In this document: piece after piece, positions 32,489 to 40,654 of the stretch
Layout of the letters: each line of letters starts with the position of its first letter
Numbering within the stretch: the first letter of the stretch is position 1
NCBI GenBank assembly: GCA_023014485.1
Contig: JAJOZX010003215.1
Span: 1 to 64,000, forward strand
Origin: Bathynomus jamesi
Taxonomy: Eukaryota; Arthropoda; Malacostraca; Isopoda; Cirolanidae
Direction: 5' to 3'
DNA length: 64,000 nt
Made by a program: the position numbers and the translations under genes
The notes under the pieces: generated by a model
The model's input: only the letters and a program-made list of their open reading frames with translations
What the model was told of the DNA's origin: nothing
Database searches by the model: none

Positions 32489-32818
32489 AGTACCTTCCTT
32501 CCTTCATCATTGATGCCGTCATTTGATTACCATCACACTACTTCTACTACTACTACTACGAGCAATCAATGGGATCACCTAGAGGAAAGTAATGTGTCAC
32601 GATGCCCCATTTGTTGGAAGACATTCATAGGCAAAAAACACGCGAGGAAATTCAATTTAAGAAGGCACATGAATGCCCATGAAGGCATCAAGCCGTACGA
32701 ATGCCAAAAATGCCAAGCAAAATTCACGAGAGGAGACGTACTTAAGAATCATTTACTTAATAATTCATGTGGGAAACGTCTTCGTTACGACCCATTTACT
32801 CCGAATACAAATCGTTAG
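32489..32818 (+). CDS. ZF24: terminal exon, 17-residue loop, C2HC finger 2
   Basis: A 109-residue exon after atttttcctgtcggcag, phase 0. The leader STFLPSSLMPS runs into a Thr stretch encoded by ACT/ACG repeats, then QWDHLEESNVSRCPIC. Finger 1 CPICWKTFIGKKHARKFNLR then RH has a 17-residue loop. Linker HEGIKP; finger 2 CQKCQAKFTRGDVLKNH closes with LLNNSC, with a 16-residue tail. Its acceptor is nearly identical to that of ZF22 (cctgtcggcag). It is the last of the C2HC run. Confidence 0.87.
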   Translation, partial: STFLPSSLMPSFDYHHTTSTTTTTSNQWDHLEESNVSRCPICWKTFIGKKHARKFNLRRHMNAHEGIKPYECQKCQAKFTRGDVLKNHLLNNSCGKRLRYDPFTPNTNR

Positions 32819-32958
32819 TGCCATAATTCCGCGAACAAAAAGCCGGTGTTAATCCATTATAAGTCCCTTATTAAGAATTTAAAAAGAAAGTTAGGAGTCA
32901 TGAATTAAGCTGAAATGATCGTTAGTTGCTCATTGCTAAGTCAAACTTGTGCTTTCAG

Positions 32959-33243
32959 ACATTTCGCCATTTCCGACCCTCTCATCACCATCATCATCAT
33001 CACCATCATCCATTCGGGCAAGGAGCGGACGAGATCTCTTCGACAAGTTGGTGCGATAAGTGTGGCGTGTCTTTCACGGGACGCTTTCAAAAATACAACT
33101 TAAAACGTCACATGAAAACCCTGCACAGCGGGGCTCGTTTTCTCTGCCATATTTGCACTGCTTCTTACACTAGGAAAGACAACTTGGATAAGCATATCAA
33201 AGCACACGATGAAAACAGACGATTTTCCAACGTTGCCCAATGA
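32959..33243 (+). CDS. ZF25: terminal zinc-finger exon with nine-His leader
   Basis: A 94-residue exon after cttgtgctttcag, phase 0. The leader TFRHFRPSHHHHHHHHHP contains nine consecutive His, from CAT/CAC repeats. Finger 1 CDKCGVSFTGRFQKYNLKRH has a 15-residue loop and, unlike the others, x4 between its His (HMKTLH), with a compressed linker SGARF. Finger 2 CHICTASYTRKDNLDKH ends H-x3-H. The KYNLKRH helix ties it to ZF17, ZF18 and ZF26. CTGAAAT lies 48 bases upstream. Confidence 0.86.
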   Translation, partial: TFRHFRPSHHHHHHHHHPFGQGADEISSTSWCDKCGVSFTGRFQKYNLKRHMKTLHSGARFLCHICTASYTRKDNLDKHIKAHDENRRFSNVAQ

Positions 33244-33285
33244 TAAATCATGTAAATTTTTGCTCTCAAGTTTGTTGGTCTTTAA

Positions 33286-33350
33286 AAAAATAAAATAAAG
33301 AAGAATAAAAAATATGAAATGAATAAAAAAATAAAGTAAAAAAAATATTA
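33286..33350 (+). promoter_or_regulatory. Cluster of candidate poly(A) signals after ZF25
   Basis: Several overlapping AATAAA hexamers occur in an A-rich stretch 40-110 bases after the ZF25 stop. No AATAAA or ATTAAA is seen in the non-coding gaps between ZF19 and ZF25. This cluster may therefore serve several upstream exons. Confidence 0.45.
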
Positions 33351-33437
33351 AAAAGTGAAGGAAAAACACGATAGACGAAACTAAAAAGTAAACTGTTTTT
33401 GAACTCAGATTGAAATGATATTAATTAACATTTGCAG

Positions 33438-33737
33438 GCAAGCATTTCTCGGGAAGGTCATTCACATCAAGGAAGGCACGACGACATTTACCCAAATCGG
33501 CGAAACGCTAAAGGTCTGCCAGGAACGAGTATTTGCCACGTGTGTGGTAAAGTATTCGTAGGAATCTACTCGAAATACAACCTCAAGAGACACATGATGA
33601 TCCATTTTGGGATGAAACCTTTCGTGTGTGCGTACTGCAATAAGTCATTTAATCAGAAATCCAATATGGATAACCATAAGATGGTTTGCAAGTCAAAACC
33701 ACAAAACACGAGCCACCTCCCTGTTAGTAATGTGTAA
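33438..33737 (+). CDS. ZF26: terminal exon, KYNLKRH class, C2HC finger 2
   Basis: A 99-residue exon after attaattaacatttgcag, phase 0. The leader is basic and polar (about 35 residues). Finger 1 CHVCGKVFVGIYSKYNLKRH has a 15-residue loop, linker HFGMKP, and finger 2 CAYCNKSFNQKSNMDNH closes after x3 with Cys (HKMVC). So it too is C2HC, but with x3 spacing rather than the x5 of ZF19-ZF24, probably an independent change. Finger 2 (KSFNQK) pairs it with ZF18. Confidence 0.87.
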   Translation, partial: ASISREGHSHQGRHDDIYPNRRNAKGLPGTSICHVCGKVFVGIYSKYNLKRHMMIHFGMKPFVCAYCNKSFNQKSNMDNHKMVCKSKPQNTSHLPVSNV

Positions 33738-34734
33738 CTACCAAGAATAAGCGATCCTACCTACCCATGTTCTTAAGAATTCGTGGAGTGTACCACTTTG
33801 TATCGTAGACTTTTCAAATGTTGTTTTAAGTATATATATATATATATACACACACAATGAAGTAAGTTTGCTATTTGAGTTTGAATTAAAATCTCAAAAT
33901 ATATATATTATAGTGTAGATTATACCTTTACTTATATATATATATATATATATATATATTATCTCAAGAAATTATTCAGAACTACAAATTGTTCATATAG
34001 GTTATAAGTACTGTATTGCTTTAATAAGTAAATAATTACTTTAAAGTATGAGAGTAGCGTTATTTTTATTGTTAATATATGATTATGTACAAGTGTTAAA
34101 GTTTCTAATTAAAAGGAAATTAATAAAATTATTAAAAATTAAAAAACATTTTTTTTTCCTCCCAAATGAAATCGAAAAATGAAACATTTTTTATTAAAAA
34201 CTAGTGAAATGTCCATTTTAATGTTTGATACACCTGTAAATTTCTTAAAAATTATGAACATATACAGATATTAATTTTTAACTATATATATATATATTTT
34301 TTTTTTTTTTTAAGTTCGGAAAGAACCGATTCGCCTCTATTTAAAAGGGCATATCTCGGCGGAAAAACAAAGAAAAAGTGAGAGAAAAGACAGAGGAAAA
34401 AGAAAGGGTGGAGGGGACAGTCGAAGTGGAAAAAGACCAAGGACTGCAGGGTCGAGCCCCATCATCCTTGGGTGCTAGGGCCGGGAGGGCGCACGTGAAA
34501 CCTCCAGGAACAAGCACGGACAAACGAGCACAAAGAGCACTCAAGAGCACGAGCTTAGAACCCCCTTGCGGGGATATATATATATATATATATATATAAT
34601 ACGATGATGGCTCCAAATGTAGCGGCGTATATAGGCTTAACATACCATACCAAATTTATAGTAATACAGATTTAGTGTTATGGTAAAAGAAAAATTTGCG
34701 TGATAACGTATCTGAGTAAAGTGACATTTTATCT
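33738..34734. other. Spacer with (AT)n tracts and a basic-looking repeat
   Basis: Contains (AT)n at about 33829-33848 and 33935-33960, AT-rich sequence, and a GC-richer block 34310-34570 ending at a further (AT)n tract. The open frames on both strands of that block have no recognisable domain; it may be a SINE or other repeat. Confidence 0.5.
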
Positions 34735-34824
34735 GCAGGGTGTCCCATAAGTCCCTTTACCCTCACCCTATTCTAGTAGGAAGATGTTTAGGGATAAAGG
34801 GACTTACTCGTGGAACACCCTGTA
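34735..34824. mobile_element. Short mariner-type hairpin MITE
   Basis: A 90-bp hairpin, GCAGGGTGTCCCATAAGTC on the left and an inverted, slightly diverged GACTTACTCGTGGAACACCC on the right, apex near cctattctagtagg. Non-coding. Confidence 0.75.
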
Positions 34825-35610
34825 TAACAAATATCTCCATAAAAAAATAGGAGTATATTGATACAAAAGATAGCAAAGAGTGTAGGGTGTAAGGAGAGGC
34901 TACGTGGAGTATAAAGTAGCGTAATCACTTTCCAAATATGAATCTTCATTTTTGCCATTTCTTTTTCAAATTATTCTTCACAATTCATCACAATTATTCT
35001 TCTTAAGTATCGCAACTATTCTTTACCCTTTAACGTCGAACATTTTTGTAGGGTTAAGTCTAAATGCGCGTATTTGAAACGGTACGTATTCGACCCAGTC
35101 GGCGTTAGAGGGTTAAAACTCTCTTTGATTGCGCGCAATTTTCAACTGCTTTCTCCCATTTGTAAAACATTGATTGAAAACGCATCTCACGTAAGAAGGT
35201 TCGAGGAAATAAGAGGAACTCTCCGTTCAAATGTTTAATTTGTTAAAGGTAACTCTTAATAGTACGTACCTGGCACTGAAAGTTTTGCCCTTCTTATCCA
35301 TAAACTTTTCATCCTTTGAAAAAGATGTCCTATTCATTCGTTGGGACCTTTCGACCCGACCGACAAAAAAATTTCTCGAAGACAAAATATTTTCCACGGA
35401 AGTGTCATAATAATTAAAGACAATATAAACTGATCTAACAACTAAATTTGATTTAATCTAATTTTACTTAATTTAACCCAATAATCTACATCTACAAAGC
35501 CAACTATTAAAAGTTTCATAAGCGATAAAATCTTTATCAACACCATTCCATGAAATTCTATTTAGGTTTTTGTTTTGTCGTTTAAAGCGTAAAATTTCCA
35601 ATACTGAACG
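34825..35610. other. AT-rich spacer
   Basis: No repeat family or gene recognised. The sequence has several TTAAC-rich and acgtaag-type segments but no open frame of note. Confidence 0.5.
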
Positions 35611-35612
35611 AT

Positions 35613-35614
<2 letters not shown>

Positions 35615-35669
<55 letters not shown>
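35615..35669. repeat. (AT)n and (GT)n microsatellite
   Basis: (AT)n passing into (GT)n, directly upstream of an H1 foldback. Confidence 0.9.
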
Positions 35670-35710
35670 GTATGAATTTCACAATTAAACACGTGAAATG
35701 AATGAATGCT

Positions 35711-35846
35711 GCAAACCCACAAGGAAAAAGAAAAACGATTCCAAGGCCTTTCGTGTATTCAGAGCTACACCTCCCTGACAAGGTGTAGCTCTGAATACAC
35801 GAAAGGCCTTGGAATCGTTTTTCTTTTTCCTTGTGGATTTTCAGCA
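35711..35846. mobile_element. Foldback with hammerhead-like core (family H1), copy 2
   Basis: Arms ccacaaggaaaaagaaaaac and gtttttctttttccttgtgg are almost perfect complements. On the plus strand (35775-35804) stem II GTGTA/TACAC and GAAA are kept but the first box reads CTGACAA instead of CTGANGA. Confidence 0.7.
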
Positions 35847-35897
35847 TATATATATATATATACATACATACATACATACATACATACATACATTTCA

Positions 35898-36007
35898 ACT
35901 GCAAAGAACACGGGTTCGATTCCCGGGTGGTTACCTCATTTTTTCATTTGTTCGTTCTCTCTTCTCATCTTGCGCGGGATGTTCTCCTATACAAGCGTCG
36001 TTCTTTA

Positions 36008-36009
<2 letters not shown>
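35898..36009 (+). repeat. tRNA-derived SINE fragment
   Basis: Contains gggttcgattcccgggtgg, an RNA polymerase III B box, followed by a T-rich segment. It parallels the element at 45110-45270 but lacks the A-box half. Confidence 0.6.
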
Positions 36010-36040
<31 letters not shown>

Positions 36041-36043
<3 letters not shown>

Positions 36044-36264
36044 GGTGATTCAAAAGTCAGGTTACATAGGGAAATACTGTATTATGTAATGATACAGGGG
36101 AATAGTCACATCACATGTTCGATATGGCCACCGTTAACGGCAATGCACTTGTGCAGCCAGCTAGGAATATCACATCAATGCGCTCCTCCTTCGATAACAT
36201 CTCATAACTCATTTACCTGCAAAGAAACAGAAAAGCCCCATGTAACCTGACTTTTGAATCACCC

Positions 36265-36268
<4 letters not shown>
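36041..36268. mobile_element. Mariner-type foldback, CAGGGTGATTCAAAAGTC
   Basis: Ends CAGGGTGATTCAAAAGTCAG and CTGACTTTTGAATCACCCTG enclose 228 bp with a divergent interior, inserted in (TA)n. Confidence 0.82.
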
Positions 36269-36317
<49 letters not shown>

Positions 36318-36404
36318 GGGGGGAATGTGTTTCATATGTCTGGAGACATCGGAAATATGTATAAAGGGTAATACAACTTTGACAGTTTTATTTTGAACAT
36401 AATT

Positions 36405-36631
36405 ATTACACTTGTTCAAATTGTTCACCTCAACTTCAAGACACTTCATTACTCGTAATTGGCAAGCTCTCTGAACACTTCTGATTGTTTCAGCAGAAAT
36501 TTGCTGCAATTCCAGGTAAGATATTGAAGCGAATTTCTGGTGAAACAATCAGAAGTGTTCAGAGAGCTTGCCAATTATGAATAAAAAGTGTCTTGAAGTT
36601 GAGGGTGAACAATTTGAACACCTGTAATAGT
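36405..36631. mobile_element. Foldback carrying a mariner transposase tail fragment
   Basis: Arms gttcaaattgttcacctcaa and its inverse surround a centre near 36520. On the minus strand about 50 codons (ISAETIRSVQRACQLR then MKCLEVEV) resemble the C-terminal end of mariner transposases. The rest of the gene is missing. Confidence 0.55.
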
Positions 36632-36663
36632 ATGTTGAAAGCAAAACCTTGTCACACCTCACA

Positions 36664-36664
<1 letters not shown>

Positions 36665-36711
<47 letters not shown>

Positions 36712-36718
36712 ATAATAA
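36665..36718. repeat. (AT)n then (AAT)n microsatellite
   Basis: About 45 bases of (AT)n followed by (AAT)n immediately before a SINE. Confidence 0.9.
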
Positions 36719-37005
36719 TGCGCCTCGGTGGTGGTGTGGTTAGTGTCGCTGACTACGAATCCATCGGCCCCGGGTTCGAGACCCGGTGACGGCAGCCGGC
36801 GCGCAGCAAAACCCAGCTGTTCATCCTTCCACACAATAAAGAAAGTGGTTGGTAGATAAATGGGTACCCTAGGTGGCCTAGTGGTTAAGACGCTGGGTTG
36901 CTGATGGGGCGTGGTTCGGATTCCACGTTAAACTGTAGGTCTAAGGTGGAGTGAAAAGCTTGACCTTCGTCAGAATGAACAATTCGGGCGGAAGCTAACC
37001 AAAGG
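36719..37005 (+). mobile_element. Dimeric tRNA-derived SINE, copy 1
   Basis: Two tRNA-like units lie in tandem. The first has tggttagtgtcgctgac and the B box gggttcgagacccgg. The second has ggcctagtggttaagac and the B-box-like ggttcggattccacg, followed by a unique tail ending ggaagctaaccaaaggtta. A full inverted copy lies at 38408-38697. Confidence 0.78.
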
Positions 37006-37006
37006 T

Positions 37007-37042
<36 letters not shown>

Positions 37043-37051
37043 ATATATATA
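37006..37051. repeat. (AT)n microsatellite
   Basis: (AT)n joins the SINE to a foldback fragment. Confidence 0.95.
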
Positions 37052-37129
37052 TGTTAAACACAGACCGTTCCTTGTTCCATGCACGGTCTGTGTTTAACAT
37101 ATAATTGTCTCAGGGAACCATTCTGAATT

Positions 37130-37135
<6 letters not shown>
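37052..37135. mobile_element. Foldback fragment, GCACGGTCTGTG family (F3)
   Basis: A short hairpin with arms gttaaacacagaccg and cggtctgtgtttaac, then ctcagggaaccattctga. The same units recur at 38222-38402, 47795-47960 and 51205-51690. Confidence 0.65.
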
Positions 37136-37206
<71 letters not shown>

Positions 37207-37207
37207 G
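37136..37207. repeat. (AT)n microsatellite
   Basis: (AT)n with two TG interruptions. Confidence 0.95.
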
Positions 37208-37270
37208 GGTGTCCCAGAAGTCCTGCCCCATAATATACAGCTATTAGCCTCTGGGGCAAGACTTCTGGGA

Positions 37271-37273
<3 letters not shown>
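37208..37273. mobile_element. Very short mariner-type hairpin MITE
   Basis: 66 bp: GGGTGTCCCAGAAGTCCTGC against GGGGCAAGACTTCTGGGACA, with a loop of about 20 bases, embedded in (AT)n. Confidence 0.8.

Positions 37274-37310
<37 letters not shown>
37274..37310. repeat. (AT)n microsatellite
   Basis: (AT)n directly after the hairpin MITE. Confidence 0.95.
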
Positions 37311-37313
<3 letters not shown>

Positions 37314-37542
37314 CCTTACGTGTGCATAATTATTATAATTATACCCTTTAATACCCTTTAAAAGATTAAGAGGAAACTAAATTCCAGTGAAATGCTAAAC
37401 CATCAGGTCATGGGTTCCACCCATGGTTAGTCACCTCGAAAACAAGAAATAAATGCAGTAATGGGATACTTAGGTTTGGATGTTCGGTTGCAAAGAAGTA
37501 TTTAAAAATGAGGTACAGGTTCTTTTCTACCTCTGTTTTCAG

Positions 37543-37904
37543 AGTGAGGTTTTGAGCCCGGGTTCGTCTCACCATCATTTTGTTTCCTCTCACCATCGTC
37601 CGTCTTCCTCCTCGACATTGGAGGGGATTTTCCTTTCGTCCAAACAGTTTCTCCTCACGCACTCTCTCCGCTCGCAGTTCCAGAACAAGGGGCGGAAGCG
37701 GGAGGGTGCGCATTCCGGAAGGCACGATGTCCGGTCTGTGGCAAGAAGTTTCACGGTCGGAATTGCAAATCAAATCTGGAGCGACACCTTCTCATCCATA
37801 CCGGAGAAAAACCATTCGCGTGCCCCTTCTGCACCCACAAGTCGAATCGGAAGAGTAACCTCAAAACGCACATCGAAAATCAACACGGCAAAGATGTGTC
37901 CTAA
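37543..37904 (+). CDS. ZF27: terminal zinc-finger exon, GRN class, frame broken before fingers
   Basis: The acceptor ttctacctctgttttcag starts a Ser/His-rich leader in phase 0 ([18 protein letters not shown]) that reads for about 60 codons. The fingers, [20 protein letters not shown] (15-residue loop), linker HTGEKP and [17 protein letters not shown] with H-x4-H, lie in a different frame and end at 37902-37904. In that finger frame a TGA occurs at 37545, so no acceptor I can see fits both. One inserted or two deleted bases before 37728 would explain it. Assembly error and exon decay are both possible. Confidence 0.75.
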
Positions 37905-38221
37905 ACATATTCTAAACTTGTCGTCGTTTTGGGCACGATCTATAAAGGCGTTTCTCTAAAAACTGTTTTGCAATACTTATTTCGCCGCCGTTATTCCAAA
38001 CTCCTTTTCACACGTCTCACATTCTGTGTGTTTTGTACGTTATAAATAATGTTCACTTACCTCTTTTCACCATGAAATTGAAACGACCAATTATTATTAT
38101 TATGTGAAAATGACGTAGTAAATTGCATTTATTCGTTGTTTAAAGAAATAAATTTATACCGTATTAAAGGAATGGTTTCTCTGTTGACGCAATGTCATTT
38201 TCATTATACAGTGTGCGTGTG
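37905..38221. other. Spacer after ZF27
   Basis: AT-rich, with AATAAA near 38146 that could end ZF27 transcripts. No other feature. Confidence 0.5.
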
Positions 38222-38402
38222 TATATATATGGGAATGAACTCAGAATGGTTCCCTGAGTTTTTTTATGATACACACAGACCGTGCGTAGAACAAGGAACT
38301 CTTCAGGGAAAATTAAATCCATTAAATTAAAGTCCGAATTTATTCGGACTAGAGTGGATTTAATTTTCCCGGAAGAGTTCCTTGTTCCATGCACGGTCTG
38401 TA
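38222..38402. mobile_element. Foldback element, family F3
   Basis: Left arm cacacagaccgtgcgtagaac is inverted on the right as gttccatgcacggtctgt; the inner arms pair gaacaaggaactcttc with gaagagttccttgttc. Centre at aagtccgaatttattcggact. Confidence 0.75.
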
Positions 38403-38407
38403 TATAT

Positions 38408-38692
38408 ATATAACCTTTGGTTAGCTTCCGCCCGAATTGTTCATTCTGACGAAGGTCAAGTTTTTCACTCCACCTTAGACCTACAGTTTAACGTGGAATC
38501 CGAACCACTGCCTATCAGCAGCCCAGCGTCTTAACCACTAGGCCACCTAGGGTACCCATTTATCTACCAACCACTTTCTTTATTGTGTGGAAGGATGAAC
38601 AGCTGGGTTTTGCTGAGCGCCGGCTGCCGTCGGGTCTCGAACCCGGGGCCAATGGATTGGTAGTCAGCGACGCTAACCACTACACCACCGAG

Positions 38693-38697
<5 letters not shown>
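38408..38697 (-). mobile_element. Dimeric tRNA-derived SINE, copy 2
   Basis: The reverse complement of 36719-37005 through its whole length, including both tRNA-like units (gggtctcgaacccgggg read inverted) and the taacctttggttagcttcc tail. Together the two copies form a widely spaced inverted pair about 1.4 kb apart around ZF27. Confidence 0.8.

Positions 38698-38780
<83 letters not shown>
38698..38780. repeat. (GT)n and (AT)n microsatellite
   Basis: A short (GT)n run passes into about 78 bases of pure (AT)n. Confidence 0.95.
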
Positions 38781-38787
<7 letters not shown>

Positions 38788-39014
38788 GGTTTCCAAGCCA
38801 TTACTGTATGTACAAGCGAAATTTTTTACCGCCGAATAAATAATTAAAAAGAAATAAAGATAAGAAATTATAAAATATTTTTCATGTTTCGTAGTAAAAA
38901 ATTTTTGACGAATCAGAATGATGGTTTCGTAAGAGTCTGGAATTTCAACCAATCAGCGGTGCCCTTGTAAATGAGTTTACGTAGCCACCCATCTGAAAGA
39001 TTTTTGTTTTCCAG

Positions 39015-39272
39015 GCGGGTGGCTATAACCACATTGCGGGAGAAGATGTCGCGCTGCGGCGGGGCGGCCCTGCAGCGCAGTGCCCCGACTGCGGTAAGAA
39101 TTTCTACGGCCGCAACCGCAAGCAACTCGTTGTACGTCACCGCGTTGTTCACACTGGCGAGAAACCTTACCGGTGTCCCATTTGTGCGCGCAGAATGAGT
39201 CTGAAACACCACCTCACTCGACATATCAAGACGGTCCACATTCACGATTTGCAACGACAGGCGCCCTTCTGA
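39015..39272 (+). CDS. ZF28: terminal zinc-finger exon, GRNR class
   Basis: An 85-residue exon after agatttttgttttccag, phase 0, with CTGAAAG at a branch-point distance. The GC-rich leader (AGGYNHIAGEDVALRRGG) leads to finger 1 CPDCGKNFYGRNRKQLVVRH, a 15-residue loop in which the usual QNL is QLV. Linker HTGEKP; finger 2 CPICARRMSLKHHLTRH with H-x4-H. Finger 2 has ARRM in place of PHRA. Finger 1 is nearest to ZF14 although the two are 29 kb apart. Confidence 0.85.
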   Translation, partial: AGGYNHIAGEDVALRRGGPAAQCPDCGKNFYGRNRKQLVVRHRVVHTGEKPYRCPICARRMSLKHHLTRHIKTVHIHDLQRQAPF

Positions 39273-39639
39273 TCGCTCTCGAAGCGATGTTGGAAAGCGA
39301 AAGTGGTCGTTTTACAGGTCTTAACAAAGAATTATACTATTCCATTGTCCAATTCTACAAAGGAACAATAAGTTGCTTTTCCCCTTTAAAGACTAAACAA
39401 TTCAGGTTTTTCATACTTTCGACGTGGAAAAAGGGACAATACATTGGTTATGGTAATGACGTTAATTTTAACACTAATCTTACGCTCGAACCTTATTATA
39501 TTGTGCAGCGTGTTAATATTTCTATTATAATTTATGTTAATATGAGCATTATGAAAAATTGGGTAATTCCATTAATGTACAATGTTTTGATTTTAAAATT
39601 AATTTAACCTTCAAGTGAAACACCTTACACACCTCGGTT

Positions 39640-39684
<45 letters not shown>

Positions 39685-39693
39685 TATATATAT
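39273..39693. other. Spacer and (AT)n tract
   Basis: AT-rich sequence, ending in (AT)n from about 39642. A chance open frame crosses it. No gene recognised. Confidence 0.6.
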
Positions 39694-40602
39694 ACAGGGC
39701 GTCCCAAAAAAATGTATACACACTTTAAATACTTATAAAGGCAGTGTTTATTAAAATACATTTCATTTTCAAAATGTAATAGAATCTACAGACATTATTT
39801 AATTGTTTTGTCAACGCCTGTTTTCAAACTGACGTCCGTTCTGGTCCAGGCACTGCTGATAACGCGAAGCAATGGAATCGCAAACATCACGAAACATTTC
39901 GTTTGGTATTTGTGTGCATTCTCGTTCAATGGCTGCTCTCAATTCAGCGACTGTTGCAGGTTTTATAGCGTAGACTTTGTCTTTTAAGTATCCCATAAAA
40001 AAAAGTCTAGTGGTGTGAGGTCTGGTGAACGCGGAGGGTATTCTACGAAACCCCTTCGTCCAATCCACATCCACATCGTGCCAAGTACCACTCGCAATAC
40101 TCCACTCTTCGGTCCGGATCATCTTCATTAATAGCATGGACTAATCTTGGAATGTAACTTTTCCATTGACAGCGCTTCAAAATGCGTTGGACAGACGACT
40201 CTGAAATTCCTACCTCACGACTCGCTTGCCGCACAGATTTTCTTGGACTTTGGTGATACGTTTCCAGTACTCTTTCTTGCTTTGTGGGGCTTGTCGATGT
40301 CCGTGGTCTTCCGGAACGCTTCTTGTGGACATTCTGAACAGTTCCATCGGCTTCAAACTTATCTCTAATTCGAGTGATGGTAAGTCGCGTTGGTGGATCT
40401 GTTTGAAACTCCCTCCTAAACTGTCTTTGCACTTCAACTGCGTTTTCACACTTCCAGTAGCATTTTAGAATGAATTTCCTTTGTTCAAAGCTTAGTCTGA
40501 CTGCCATTATTAATTCTAATGGGTTTAACTTGGAAAGAAAGAAACATCAATTGAGCTATCAGCTGTTAAAGTGTGTATACATTTTTTTGGGACGCCCTGT
40601 AT
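39694..40602 (-). mobile_element. Tc1/mariner-type transposon with deleted catalytic core
   Basis: Inverted ends CAGGGCGTCCCAAAAAAATG and CATTTTTTTGGGACGCCCTG enclose 909 bp in (TA)n. On the minus strand, the N-terminal DNA-binding half of a transposase (40043-40507: [18 protein letters not shown], then a second helix-turn-helix region) is followed in another frame by the C-terminal end (LFFMGYLKDKVYAIKPATV to DQNGRQFENRR). The DDE catalytic middle has been removed. It cannot move by itself. Confidence 0.82.
40043..40507 (-). pseudogene. Truncated transposase, N-terminal DNA-binding half
   Basis: 154 codons beginning [17 protein letters not shown]. Two helix-turn-helix regions can be made out (around residues 10-50 and 90-125, with the GRPRTS hinge between them), as in paired-like mariner DNA-binding domains. 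It ends by running out of frame at the internal deletion. The remaining protein could at most bind the element's own ends. Confidence 0.75.

Positions 40603-40650
<48 letters not shown>
40603..40650. repeat. (AT)n microsatellite
   Basis: Separates two unrelated mariner-type elements; each uses it as flank. Confidence 0.95.

Positions 40651-40654
<4 letters not shown>

Noticed and set aside
35706..36250. Long frames with IYIYIY runs
   Set aside because: They are translated (AT)n joined to foldback arms; the same holds for other Tyr/Ile-rich frames in the window.
38222..38402. Hammerhead-like core in F3 foldbacks
   Set aside because: One copy has CTGAAGA on the minus strand, but no stem II and GAAA follow; other copies read CAGAAGA.
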